DNA of 64,000 nt, from positions 1-64,000 of the forward strand of contig JAGCPF010000063.1 of NCBI GenBank assembly GCA_017642335.1, read 5' to 3'. This stretch comes from Fibrobacter sp. Lineage in GTDB: Bacteria > Fibrobacterota > Fibrobacteria > Fibrobacterales > Fibrobacteraceae. The position numbers and the translations under genes are program-made. Shown here piece by piece: positions 50,474-59,000 of this stretch (position 1 is its first letter; every line of letters starts with the position of its first letter). The notes below the pieces were generated by a model. The model did not search any database. It was not told where the DNA came from and saw only the letters and a program-made list of their open reading frames with translations.

Positions 50474-51508
50474 TTACTTCTTCTCGTAAATCTGGTCGAA
50501 GATGCCGCCGTTGGAGAAGTGCGTCTTCTGCGCCTTATCCCAACCGCCGAAGCGTTCGATGCTGAACAGGTTCACGTTCGGGTCGAATTCCTTGTACTGC
50601 GCGAGGATTTCCTTGTTAGACGGACGGTAGTGATTCTTTGCGGCAATGTGCTGGCCTTCGTCGCTGTAGAGGTAGTTCAGGTATTCGGTGGCAAGTTCGC
50701 GGGTGCCGCGCTTGTCAACCACCTTGTCCACGATGGCGACGGAGGGTTCAGCCAGAATGCTGATGGAGGGAATCACGATTTCGTAGTCATTCGGATAATC
50801 TTTGAGCGCGAGGAAGGCTTCGTTTTCCCAGGAGAGCAACACGTCGCCCTGGCCGTTTTCGATGAAGGTCGTCGTAGAGCCGCGGGCGCCCGAGGCGAGC
50901 ACGAGCACGTTGCCGTAGAGTTTCTTCACGAAATCCTTTGCCTTTTCCTGGTCGCCGTTATACTGGTTTTCGGCCCACGCCCAGGCGGCAAGGTAATTCC
51001 AGCGCGCACCGCCGGAAGTTTTCGGGTTCGGCGTGATAATGCCGATACCGGGCTTCACGAGGTCACCCCAATCCTTCAGATTCTTCGGGTTGCCCTTGCG
51101 GACGAGGAACACGATGGTGGAGGTGTACGGAGAACTGTTCAGCGGGAATTCCTTGACCCAGCCGTCTTCGATAAGGCCTGCGTCGCGCACGGCGTTCACA
51201 TCGAATTCGAGGGCGAGCGTCACCACGTCGGCTTCGAGACCGTTGGCTACTTCCAAAGCCTGCTTGCCGGAACCGCCATGGGACTGCGTGATTTCTACAT
51301 CCTTGCCGGTCTTTTCTTTCCAGTGCTTGGCAAAGGCGACATTGTAGTTGGCGTAGAGTTCGCGTGTCGGGTCGTAAGACACGTTGGTGAGCGTCTGCTT
51401 TTCGACCTTGGCGTTGTTGGATGCACCCTTTTCTTCGGAAGATTCGCAAGCGGTAAGGGCGAGAGAGAGAATAGCGACAGATGCAATAGTCAGTTTCTTA
51501 AAATTCAT
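50474..51508 (-). CDS. sbp: sulfate ABC transporter substrate-binding protein
   Basis: 344 residues from the ATG at 51508. Lipoprotein signal [21 protein letters not shown]. The sulfate-binding family is shown by [53 protein letters not shown] and [23 protein letters not shown]. It delivers sulfate (or thiosulfate) to CysTW. Promoter F lies about 130 bases upstream, giving a long leader. Confidence 0.96.
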   Translation of the reverse strand: MNFKKLTIASVAILSLALTACESSEEKGASNNAKVEKQTLTNVSYDPTRELYANYNVAFAKHWKEKTGKDVEITQSHGGSGKQALEVANGLEADVVTLALEFDVNAVRDAGLIEDGWVKEFPLNSSPYTSTIVFLVRKGNPKNLKDWGDLVKPGIGIITPNPKTSGGARWNYLAAWAWAENQYNGDQEKAKDFVKKLYGNVLVLASGARGSTTTFIENGQGDVLLSWENEAFLALKDYPNDYEIVIPSISILAEPSVAIVDKVVDKRGTRELATEYLNYLYSDEGQHIAAKNHYRPSNKEILAQYKEFDPNVNLFSIERFGGWDKAQKTHFSNGGIFDQIYEKK

Positions 51509-51633
51509 GTTTAGTACCTCGTGGGCTATAATTTTTTGTTTTGTCATGCCCGTCTCAGCGGGCGTCTCTTATCCCATTTGAAAAAATTGCGTTTAGAAGA
51601 TGGGCTCCTTGATGGGGTGATTTTTTTACGCGG

Positions 51634-51704
51634 CAAAATATAGAAGGCATTTTTGCCATTGTCCAATACTTAATTCTTATGCGGAATAATCATTTTTTTC
51701 TATA
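51634..51704 (-). promoter_or_regulatory. sulfur-box promoter F
   Basis: Sixth copy of the module: box (51704-51667), TTGGAC (complement of 51661-51666) and TATATTTTG (complement of 51634-51642). It points at sbp. It may also act on the divergent rhodanese fusion gene. Confidence 0.78.
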
Positions 51705-51852
51705 GGTTTACATCGGCTATATAAATAATCGTGCGCCCTTGAACGAGCCATTAGATTAACCGATAATCCGCTATCAAAAAAATGTATTAGAAATGGGGTG
51801 TACGGGGTTCTATCTTTATTCGGTTAAAGTATAAGACTGAAAAGGTAGAGCT
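51705..51852 (+). promoter_or_regulatory. upstream region of rhodanese fusion
   Basis: Together with promoter F this makes a ~340-base divergent stretch without a gene. It has an AT-rich patch and the Shine-Dalgarno AAAGGTAGAG before the ATG at 51853. No additional sulfur box is seen in the plus orientation. Confidence 0.35.
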
Positions 51853-52857
51853 ATGTCCGAAGTCAAGAATTTCCCTGCAAAAGATTTCTACAAGATTGAT
51901 TTAAACAATTCGACTTTGCTCGATGTTCGCGAGCCGAGCGAAGCGATTGTGCGGCCTGTAAACGGCGCTGTTCAAGTTCCGTTTTTTGAACTTTCCAAGA
52001 AAGTAGATTCCATTCCGAAGGATAAACCTGTTTACGTGTTTTGCTCGACAGGCGACCGTTCCGAGCAGGTGGCGGAAATCCTTGCTGACAGGGATTACGA
52101 TGTACATAATGTGGAGGGCGGGCTTGACGCTGTGCCTAAAGTACACTTTGTCGATGCCAAGGGTTTGAAGTGCCCGGGGCCGATTGTGCAAGTGGATGAA
52201 GCGGTCAAAAGTGTGTCCGTTGGCGAAGAAGTTCAGGTGGAAGCGACTGAAAAAGCCTTCCGCTCGGATGTTGAAGTTTGGTGCCAGCGTACCGGCAACG
52301 AACTGAAATTGCTTTCCGAAAAAGACGGCGTGATTTATGCGACGGTCGTGAAACGCGATGCGCCTGTTCCTGAAAAGCGGGAATTTGAACACGGCAAGAC
52401 TTTTGTCGTTTTCAGTGGCGATTTGGACAAGGCGATTGCGTCGTTTATCATGGCGAATGGTGCCGCGGCGATGGGTCGCCCGGTCACGATGTTCTTTACC
52501 TTCTGGGGCGTGAGTCTTTTGCGCAGGCCCGAAAAGGTTCGCGTCAAGAAGTCTTTTATCGGGAAAATGTTCAGCATCATGTTGCCCCGCGGCTCCAAGA
52601 AACTCGGGCTTTCCCGCATGAATTTCGGCGGCATCGGCGCAAAGATGATTCGCGCCGTGATGAAGCAGAATGGAGTCTCTTCGCTTGAAGAACTGATCGA
52701 AAACGCAAGGCAGAAGGGCGTGAAGTTTGTCGCCTGCCAGATGTCGATGGAACTCATGGGAATCACTGCCGAGGAATTGATTGACGGCGTGGAACTTGGC
52801 GGTGTCGCGACGATGCTCGGCTCCACTGAAAAATCTGACCTGACATATTTTATTTAA
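51853..52857 (+). CDS. rhodanese-TusA-DsrE fusion protein
   Basis: 334 residues in three parts. Rhodanese (1-~95): LDVREPSEA and the active Cys in YVFCSTGDRS. TusA (~100-170): VDAKGLKCPGPIVQVDEAV with the catalytic Cys. DsrE/DsrF-like (~180-334): FVVFSGDLDKAIASFIMANGAAAMGRPVTMFFTF, with the Cys in VKFVACQMSMELMG. The layout resembles the C-terminal half of CoA-disulfide-reductase/rhodanese fusions. It would collect and relay persulfide sulfur in the cytoplasm. It is divergent from sbp and followed by a PatB-like gene in the same direction. Confidence 0.9.
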   Translation: MSEVKNFPAKDFYKIDLNNSTLLDVREPSEAIVRPVNGAVQVPFFELSKKVDSIPKDKPVYVFCSTGDRSEQVAEILADRDYDVHNVEGGLDAVPKVHFVDAKGLKCPGPIVQVDEAVKSVSVGEEVQVEATEKAFRSDVEVWCQRTGNELKLLSEKDGVIYATVVKRDAPVPEKREFEHGKTFVVFSGDLDKAIASFIMANGAAAMGRPVTMFFTFWGVSLLRRPEKVRVKKSFIGKMFSIMLPRGSKKLGLSRMNFGGIGAKMIRAVMKQNGVSSLEELIENARQKGVKFVACQMSMELMGITAEELIDGVELGGVATMLGSTEKSDLTYFI

Positions 52858-52873
52858 TGTCGCAACCAATCTA

Positions 52874-52908
52874 CGTCATTGTGAGGAACCGAAGGTGACG
52901 CGGCAATC
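52874..52908. repeat. CGTCATTGTGAGGA repeat (family ii) at a gene start
   Basis: CGTCATTGTGAGGAACCGAA and GGTGACGCGGCAATCT. It contains the GAGGA and the GTG start of the next gene. Copies at 48595-48630 and within 45231-45287. Confidence 0.8.
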
Positions 52909-54073
52909 TAAATATGATTTCGACATCGTAATCAACCGGCGGAATACGGATTCCATAAAATGGAATGTCGCCGAAAACGTGCTCCCCATGTGGGTGGCGG
53001 ATATGGATTTCCAGACCGCTCCCGAAATTCTGGATGCTCTCAAAAGCCGTTTGGATCATGGTGTTTTCGGGTATGCGGATGTTCCTGACGAATGGTACAA
53101 TGCCTACATCGATTGGTGGAATCGACGGCATCACCTGAAAATGGAAAAGGAAAATCTGATTTTCTCTGCGGGCGTGATGCCTTCGATTTTCTCCGTCATC
53201 AAGCGTCTTGCCGCTCCTGGCGCGCATATCGTCATCCAATCGCCGGTTTACAACAATTTCTATAACTGCATCGTAAACAGCGGTTGCAATGTCGTCGAGA
53301 ATCAACTCGTCTATAAAAATGGCGAGTATTCCATTGACTTTGCCGATTTGGAACAGAAACTTTCTGATTCGCAAACAAACCTGCTGATTCTCTGCAATCC
53401 CCATAATCCGATTGGCAAAATCTGGAGCACAGAAGACTTGGCGAGAATCGGCGAACTTGCCAAGAAGCATAATGTCACAGTCGTTTCCGATGAAATTCAC
53501 TGCGACATTACGGAGCCAGGGACGCACTATGTGCCGTTTGCTGCAGCATCAGAAACTTGCCGCGAGGTAAGCATTACTTGCATTGCGCCCACGAAGACTT
53601 TCAATTTGGCGGGGCTCCACACTTCGGCGGTATATGTCGCCAATGCATCGTTAAGGCGAAAGGTGCGCTATGCGCTGTATACAGACAAGGTGGCCGCTCC
53701 CAATTCTTTTGCGACTGTAGCTGCGATTGCCGCGTTTGAACATGGCGAGCCATGGCTTGAAAGTCTGCGCAAATACCTTTGGGAAAATCGTAAATTGGTC
53801 GAAGAATTTTTGGCGAAGGAACTTCCTGAAATCAAGGCCGTCAAGGGTGACGCCACCTACCTTGTGTGGCTTGATGTTTCGGCATTGCCCGAAACAGGGC
53901 GAAATATTGCCGCCCATTTAAAACGTAAAACGGGCCTCTTCGTTATCGGCGGGGATGCCTACGGCTCCGGCGGCGAACATTTTTTGCGAATGAACGTCGC
54001 CTGCCCCAGAAGCGTGTGCCTAGAAGGTCTAAGCCGACTTAAACAAGGAATTGCGGAATTGTTACAACTTTAA
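52895..54073 (+). CDS. PatB/MalY-like pyridoxal-phosphate C-S lyase
   Basis: 392 residues from the GTG at 52895, the only plausible start in this frame: stops or non-start codons lie upstream. KYDFDIVINRRNTDSIKWN, VLPMWVADMDFQTAPEI and the PLP Lys in APTKTFNLAGLHTSA are those of PatB/MalY aminotransferase-fold C-S lyases (cystathionine/cysteine beta-lyase). The first residues VTRQS come from a family ii repeat. It is followed 5 bases later by a LysE-type exporter. It may tune cysteine and homocysteine levels. Confidence 0.9.
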   Translation: MTRQSKYDFDIVINRRNTDSIKWNVAENVLPMWVADMDFQTAPEILDALKSRLDHGVFGYADVPDEWYNAYIDWWNRRHHLKMEKENLIFSAGVMPSIFSVIKRLAAPGAHIVIQSPVYNNFYNCIVNSGCNVVENQLVYKNGEYSIDFADLEQKLSDSQTNLLILCNPHNPIGKIWSTEDLARIGELAKKHNVTVVSDEIHCDITEPGTHYVPFAAASETCREVSITCIAPTKTFNLAGLHTSAVYVANASLRRKVRYALYTDKVAAPNSFATVAAIAAFEHGEPWLESLRKYLWENRKLVEEFLAKELPEIKAVKGDATYLVWLDVSALPETGRNIAAHLKRKTGLFVIGGDAYGSGGEHFLRMNVACPRSVCLEGLSRLKQGIAELLQL

Positions 54074-54078
54074 TATTT

Positions 54079-54681
54079 ATGATACCAGCAGAACTGATAC
54101 CTTCATTTTTATTCTACGCATTCGTTTCGGGAATTACGCCGGGCCCAGCCAACTTGAGCTCGCTTTCGATGGCCTTGCGGCATGGCAAGCGGAATGCCAT
54201 TCATCAATGGTATGGGCTTTTTGCGGGCTACACGACCATCGCACTGCTTTCTGTATTCGTTTGCTATTTCATCGGTACGGTATTCGAGCAACATATCAAG
54301 ACACTTTCGTTAATAGGCGTTATCTACATTGTGTGGCTTGCGTTCAAGTTGTTCAAGGAAGCCTTTTCCCCGCAGCAATCTGAAACAGACGACAAAGTCA
54401 AGGGGACATTCATTACCGGTTTTTTAATCCAGTTGACGAATGTCAAGATTATGGTTTTCTGCGTGACGGCCGTATCGATTTATGCGCTACCTTATAACGC
54501 TGATTTCCCATCGTTGCTTTTGTGTGGACTGCTTTTGCCATTTACAGGCCCCGTATGTAACTTGGCGTGGCTTTTCGCCGGAGTAATCCTTAAAAAATTC
54601 TTCGGAGAATACCACAAGACCATCAACATTCTGATGGGGCTTTCGCTGTTGTTCTGTGCGGCAAGTATTTTGATGCAATGA
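54079..54681 (+). CDS. LysE family exporter
   Basis: 200 residues, about six membrane segments, and the family signature GITPGPANLSSLSMALRHGKRNAIHQWYG (split: GITPGPANLSSLSMALRHG). Members export lysine, cysteine pathway metabolites or homoserine lactones. Position after the C-S lyase gene suggests cysteine or O-acetylserine, in line with EamB-type proteins. That choice is inference. Confidence 0.85.
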   Translation: MIPAELIPSFLFYAFVSGITPGPANLSSLSMALRHGKRNAIHQWYGLFAGYTTIALLSVFVCYFIGTVFEQHIKTLSLIGVIYIVWLAFKLFKEAFSPQQSETDDKVKGTFITGFLIQLTNVKIMVFCVTAVSIYALPYNADFPSLLLCGLLLPFTGPVCNLAWLFAGVILKKFFGEYHKTINILMGLSLLFCAASILMQ

Positions 54682-54693
54682 CGGATTTATGCA

Positions 54694-55275
54694 TCAGTGA
54701 TGATGCGAATGGTCATGCATAGAATGGTCTTGCTGCAAAAAATCCTGTTGAACATCGCCGTGCGAATGATGGTGGGAATGATTCATTTCGACGGATTGTT
54801 TTGCTGGCTGGTAGCCTGCAATGGATGGATCTACCATGCCGAAAATCATGGCGATGTGTGAAAGAACCAGGAACGCCGCCAGCAAAGAGATGCGGATGAC
54901 GTGCCTTTTCTTCGGCTCCGAACGCTTAAAGAGTAACTTCAGGTTGAGCAGTGCCAGCAGAATCATCGGGATGCCCGCCAGCAGATACGAGAAGATGGCG
55001 ACCGCATCGACCCATGTCCTGAACTGCCCATTGGAAGCTATCGGCAGGACCACCGTCGGGAAAAGATAAAGAATAATGCCGATAAACGCAACACCTGCAA
55101 GTACGCCGCACACGCGGTTCACTTTTTTCATCAACTCGGCCCTTTGCGAAAGAAGCGGAATCAGCAGTTCCGTAATCGCGATGGTTTCTGCCAAGACAAC
55201 GGGAATCGCCATGAACAGAATCAGGTTCCACGGCGAATTCTGCATCAGTAAATCCATGTAGTGTGTGGATGCCAT
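54694..55275 (-). CDS. membrane protein with His-rich tail (DUF6803-like)
   Basis: 193 residues, about four membrane segments, opening STHYMDLLMQNSPWNLILFMAIPVVLAETIAITELL (as STHYMDLLMQNSPWN). It ends in a histidine-rich tail with HSHHHSHGD and HSMHDHSHHH, so metal binding is likely. I recall DUF6803 family proteins with this opening, but that is memory, not a search. Its start (AGGAG upstream) lies ~20 bases from the CCTAT-N7-ATAGG palindrome. Function unknown. Confidence 0.7.
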   Translation of the reverse strand: MASTHYMDLLMQNSPWNLILFMAIPVVLAETIAITELLIPLLSQRAELMKKVNRVCGVLAGVAFIGIILYLFPTVVLPIASNGQFRTWVDAVAIFSYLLAGIPMILLALLNLKLLFKRSEPKKRHVIRISLLAAFLVLSHIAMIFGMVDPSIAGYQPAKQSVEMNHSHHHSHGDVQQDFLQQDHSMHDHSHHH

Positions 55276-55293
55276 CTTTTAGCTCCTAAATAC

Positions 55294-55316
55294 TTTCCTA
55301 TGTTTTTAATAGGAAA
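55294..55316. promoter_or_regulatory. palindromic operator TTTCCTAT-N7-ATAGGAAA
   Basis: Perfect 8-bp arms at 55294-55301 and 55309-55316 with a 7-base spacer, upstream of the His-tailed membrane protein gene. Second copy of the motif seen before encapsulin. Confidence 0.6.
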
Positions 55317-55399
55317 ATAACAAACGGCAACTTTAAAAACAATATTTTGGCTTATATTATTTTTCTATAGGGCATGCGGCTTCTTTGATACAACAACGC

Positions 55400-56260
55400 C
55401 TATTTAGCCTTTTCTTCCGGTTTGATGTAATTCTCCAAATAGCTGTGCACTTCCCCGTCAGTTTTATAGCCCGGGAAAGTCTCGATGTTTACTGAATGGA
55501 TGCTGTTGAAGATGCTGTTCTCAATTTTGGGGTTGTCCCGTTTTAGTCTTCGAATCAGCGTCTTGATTTCTTGTCTCTTGGAGCCGCCACCTCCGTTGTC
55601 GCATATAGAGCAGTTTTCGGTAAACCGGCAGGCACACTGGATAAATTCAAGTTCATTATAGTTTCGCCATGCAAGAATATCTTCCTCGCGAATGCAATAC
55701 AGAGGCCTAATCAGTTCCATCCCTTCAAAATTCGTGCTGTGCAGCTTCGGAAGCATCCCTTGCAACTGCGAACTGTAAAACATTGCCATGACCGTCGTTT
55801 CAATCACGTCGTTCATGTGATGCCCCAGAGCGATCTTATTGCATCCGAGTTCCTTCGCTTTTGCGTAGAGATTTCCTCTTCGCATTCGCGCACAAAGATA
55901 ACAGGGCGACTGATCGGTATTATTGGCAACATCAAATATATTGGTTTCGAATATCGTAATTGGAATATGCAGAAGAGCCGCGTTGCTTTCGATTTTCTGG
56001 CGGTTCACCTCGTTATATCCCGGATCCATAACAAGGTATTCTACGTCAAACGGGAAATCGCTGTGCCGATGCAGCATCTGCATGAGCTTTGCCATCAGCA
56101 TGGAATCTTTGCCGCCGGAGATACAGACGGCGATCTTGTCCCCTTCATGAATTAGCTCGTATTGTTTAATGGCCCGGATAAAGGGCGTCCATAGTTCCTG
56201 ATTATATTTCTTTTGGATGCTGCGTTCTACAAGCTGAAACTTTTCTAGCGGTTTATTCAT
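55400..56260 (-). CDS. TtcA-like tRNA 2-thiocytidine synthase family protein
   Basis: 286 residues from the ATG at 56260, which overlaps the desulfurase stop (ATGA). ATP-PPase loop CISGGKDSMLMAKLM; PCYLCARMRRGNLYAKAKELG has the CxxC that with C-terminal CSICDNGGGG would bind an iron-sulfur cluster or zinc; GHHMNDVIETTVMAMFY. The family modifies tRNA cytidine 32 with sulfur or relatives. It takes sulfur from the adjacent desulfurase. The exact base modified is not certain. Confidence 0.87.
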   Translation of the reverse strand: MNKPLEKFQLVERSIQKKYNQELWTPFIRAIKQYELIHEGDKIAVCISGGKDSMLMAKLMQMLHRHSDFPFDVEYLVMDPGYNEVNRQKIESNAALLHIPITIFETNIFDVANNTDQSPCYLCARMRRGNLYAKAKELGCNKIALGHHMNDVIETTVMAMFYSSQLQGMLPKLHSTNFEGMELIRPLYCIREEDILAWRNYNELEFIQCACRFTENCSICDNGGGGSKRQEIKTLIRRLKRDNPKIENSIFNSIHSVNIETFPGYKTDGEVHSYLENYIKPEEKAK

Positions 56261-57378
56261 ACTGCGATTTCCTTCAGACATTGATCAAAGATTTCCAAGA
56301 ACCTTTCAATCTCCTCTTCTGTTGTCAGATGGCTCAGGCTGATTCTCCATGAAGATAGCGCGTTCTTTCTGTCTTTGCTGACTGCAAAAACGGCCTTGGA
56401 AGGAGTCCCTTCCGTAGAGCATGCCGATTTGACTGAAACGCATACATCTCTATCGGCTAAGAGTTGCTGCATTCTTGAACCTTTGACGCCTGCAACACTG
56501 ACATTCAGGATATGAGGCACAGCATCGTTAGGGCTGTTGATTCTAACCTCTGGATATGCCTTAAATGCACTTCGCAAACGTTCGTTCAGATAATGCACCT
56601 TTTCCCGCCGTTGTGGCAAGGCTTCCAGCGAAAGATGCAGAGCCGTTTCAAAAGCGACTGCCAAAGCCAATGTTGGTGTCCCGCTTCTGTAAAGCGTCGC
56701 ACCGGAGCCCCCGTGGATCAAAGGATCGATTACAATGTCTTTTCTCTTAAATAAAATACCGCTACCGTTCAGTCCGTAAAACTTATGGGCGGCAAGGCTG
56801 ATTGTGTCGAATTCATCAAAAGAGAAGGGAATTTTTCCGATGGCCTGGGTGGCGTCCACATGGAGTCGGCAATTTGGTTTCGTTCTGACTATTTGTGCGA
56901 TTTCTTTTATAGGTTGAATGACGCCCAGTTCGCTGTCAACCGCCGTGACTGCAACAAGGATTGTTTCGTCCCGCAGCAGTTCTTTCAAATGACCTGTATC
57001 AATCTTTCCGTCTCTTGCGATATCCACCAGATCAATCTCGTAGCCCTGTTCCTGAAGCCAGGTCAGTGGCCCGCTAACAGAAGGATGCTCCAAAGCTGTG
57101 GAAATGATGTGTTTACCGTAGTTCCTCTGCGCCCTTGCGATCCCCTTAATTGCAAGATTATTTGCTTCGCTGGCACCGGATGTATAGATAATTTCGGATG
57201 CCTGAACTTTAAGAAGATTGGCAATCTTATCCGTTGTCTCCGCAAGTTTTTTTCTGGCTGCAGCTCCGGCAGGATGTGAAGAATTGGGATTACCGAAAAA
57301 AGCGCTCTCCGTCTGTGCAAACGCCTCTAGCACAGAAATGTCCGCCGGTGTATTGGCTGAATAGTCAAGATAAATCAT
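56257..57378 (-). CDS. NifS/IscS-like cysteine desulfurase
   Basis: 373 residues. MIYLDYSANTPADISVLEAF, FGNPNSSHPAGAAARKKL, VHVDATQAIGKIPF-like RLHVDATQAIGKIPF, the PLP Lys in SLAAHKFYGLNGSG and the catalytic Cys in SVKSACSTEGTPS. It supplies persulfide, probably to the TtcA-like protein whose gene overlaps its end. Upstream is a shared region with bioB that carries the third CCTA palindrome (57410-57433). Confidence 0.93.
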   Translation of the reverse strand: MIYLDYSANTPADISVLEAFAQTESAFFGNPNSSHPAGAAARKKLAETTDKIANLLKVQASEIIYTSGASEANNLAIKGIARAQRNYGKHIISTALEHPSVSGPLTWLQEQGYEIDLVDIARDGKIDTGHLKELLRDETILVAVTAVDSELGVIQPIKEIAQIVRTKPNCRLHVDATQAIGKIPFSFDEFDTISLAAHKFYGLNGSGILFKRKDIVIDPLIHGGSGATLYRSGTPTLALAVAFETALHLSLEALPQRREKVHYLNERLRSAFKAYPEVRINSPNDAVPHILNVSVAGVKGSRMQQLLADRDVCVSVKSACSTEGTPSKAVFAVSKDRKNALSSWRISLSHLTTEEEIERFLEIFDQCLKEIAV

Positions 57379-57409
57379 GTCACAATCTCTTTTGACACGC
57401 CTAAATTTA

Positions 57410-57433
57410 TTTCCTATATTTTTGGTAGGGAAA
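57410..57433. promoter_or_regulatory. palindromic operator TTTCCTAT-N7-GTAGGGAAA
   Basis: TTTCCTAT (57410-57417), 7 bases, GTAGGGAAA (57425-57433), between the divergent NifS-like and bioB genes. One base of the palindrome is off. Same form and spacing as 36315-36333 and 55294-55316. Confidence 0.6.
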
Positions 57434-57464
57434 AGATAGTAAATGGCAACAACAGTTTTTTACC

Positions 57465-58409
57465 ATGGATCGACAAACCGCTCTTGAAATATTGAACGCA
57501 AACGCGGTTTCCTTACCGAACTTGATTGAACAGGCGTATCAGTTGCGCACGAAGTACAAGGGGAACCGCGTAAGCATCCAGTTGCTCACCAATGTCCGCA
57601 GCGGAAACTGCACGCAGAACTGCGCCTATTGCGCCCAGTCGCGGGATTCCGAAGCGCCGATTGAAAAGTACCGCTATGTAGAAGACAAGAAACTTTACGG
57701 CGACAACGACCTCGTTGACGAAATGCATTTGGCGAGGCACTGCATTGGGCTGAGCGGCATTCGCTTCGCCGACGACGATATCGAAAAACTCGCCGAGCGT
57801 ATCCGCAAAATGAAAAAGAACGATACGCAAATTTGTTGCTCCATCGGATTCCTGACCGAAAAGCAGGCGTTGATTCTTAAGGAAGCGGGCCTCAACCGCA
57901 TCAATCACAACCTGAACAGCAGCCGCCGTTTTTATCCGAACATCTGCACCACGCACACTTACCAGGAACGAATCGACAACCTGAAAATGCTCAAGGGTCT
58001 CGGTTTTGAGATTTGCTCCGGCGGCATCATCGGCATGGGCGAAACGCCCGAAGACGTGGTGGACATGCTTTTTGAACTGCTGGAGATCAACCCGGATTCG
58101 GTGCCCATCAACTTCCTGCTGCCGGTAGAAGGTACGCGCCTTGCGGAACGCGACATTTCGGCACTCACGCCCGAATACTGCATCAAGGTGCTTTGCCTTG
58201 CGCGCCTCATGCTCCCCAAGTCGGATATCCGCTGCGCTGCCGGCCGCGAGGTGTATTTCAAAGGTCACGAGAAGACGCTCTTCAAGGTAGCCGACTCTAT
58301 TTTTGCGTCAGGCTACCTCACCGAAGGCGGCCAGAGCCTCGAAGAGACCTTCCGCACCATCGAGGCTGCCGGCTTCACCTGGCAAATAGAAAGCGAATCA
58401 TCCCACTAG
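57465..58409 (+). CDS. bioB: biotin synthase
   Basis: 314 residues. The radical-SAM motif is CTQNCAYCAQS (C-x3-C-x2-C). RVSIQLLTNVRSGNC precedes it, and IGMGETPEDVVDMLFEL and INFLLPVEGT follow, all as in BioB. It inserts sulfur from an auxiliary iron-sulfur cluster into dethiobiotin. No other bio genes are in the window. Its start lacks a good Shine-Dalgarno. It ends overlapping the convergent pdxT by 12 bases. Confidence 0.94.
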   Translation: MDRQTALEILNANAVSLPNLIEQAYQLRTKYKGNRVSIQLLTNVRSGNCTQNCAYCAQSRDSEAPIEKYRYVEDKKLYGDNDLVDEMHLARHCIGLSGIRFADDDIEKLAERIRKMKKNDTQICCSIGFLTEKQALILKEAGLNRINHNLNSSRRFYPNICTTHTYQERIDNLKMLKGLGFEICSGGIIGMGETPEDVVDMLFELLEINPDSVPINFLLPVEGTRLAERDISALTPEYCIKVLCLARLMLPKSDIRCAAGREVYFKGHEKTLFKVADSIFASGYLTEGGQSLEETFRTIEAAGFTWQIESESSH

Positions 58410-59000
58410 CTTTAAAAAATACTGGTGAATACTCGTGTCGCTATTGAGTTCCGGATGGAACGAAAGCGCAATCTGGTTTCTGTAACGAACGGCAACAATC
58501 CGCTCGGGAGCGTCTGTAGTGTTCGAACTTGCCGTGCGCGAAAGGACTTCGACTTCGTTGCCGACTGATTCAAAGAAGGGCGCACGAATGAATGTCTGCG
58601 GCACGTTTCCAACGTGTGCGACTTCGTTTTCCGTAAAGAAGCTGCCGAGCTGCCTTCCGTAGGCATTCCTGCGGATGATGGCCGGGAGCGTGGCAAAGTG
58701 CGCCTTGTTTTCGCCAGCAATGTGCTCCGCAAGGAGGATTGCGCCGGCACATGTTGCAAGCACCGGCAAACCTTCAGCAATCTTTTTACGCAGAGGTTCG
58801 AAAAGTCCCAAGTCGCGCAGGAGCTTCCCTTGCACGGTGCTTTCACCGCCGGGGAGCACGAGACCGTCTAAGTGGTGGTCAAGATCTCGTAACTGCCTGA
58901 TTTCAAAAACTTCGGCGCCGAGCGATTTGAGAATGCGTTCATGTTCGATGAACGCCCCCTGCACCGCGAGCACGCCGATTTGCGGTTTGTTAATTCCCAT
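58398..59000 (-). CDS. pdxT: pyridoxal 5'-phosphate synthase glutaminase subunit
   Basis: 200 residues. The class I glutaminase features are VLPGGESTVQGKLL, the nucleophile Cys in LATCAGAILLA and the His/Glu pair in FHPELNSD. It feeds ammonia to PdxS for vitamin B6. The start overlaps the pdxS stop (TAATG at 59000). Confidence 0.95.
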   Translation of the reverse strand: MGINKPQIGVLAVQGAFIEHERILKSLGAEVFEIRQLRDLDHHLDGLVLPGGESTVQGKLLRDLGLFEPLRKKIAEGLPVLATCAGAILLAEHIAGENKAHFATLPAIIRRNAYGRQLGSFFTENEVAHVGNVPQTFIRAPFFESVGNEVEVLSRTASSNTTDAPERIVAVRYRNQIALSFHPELNSDTSIHQYFLKLVG

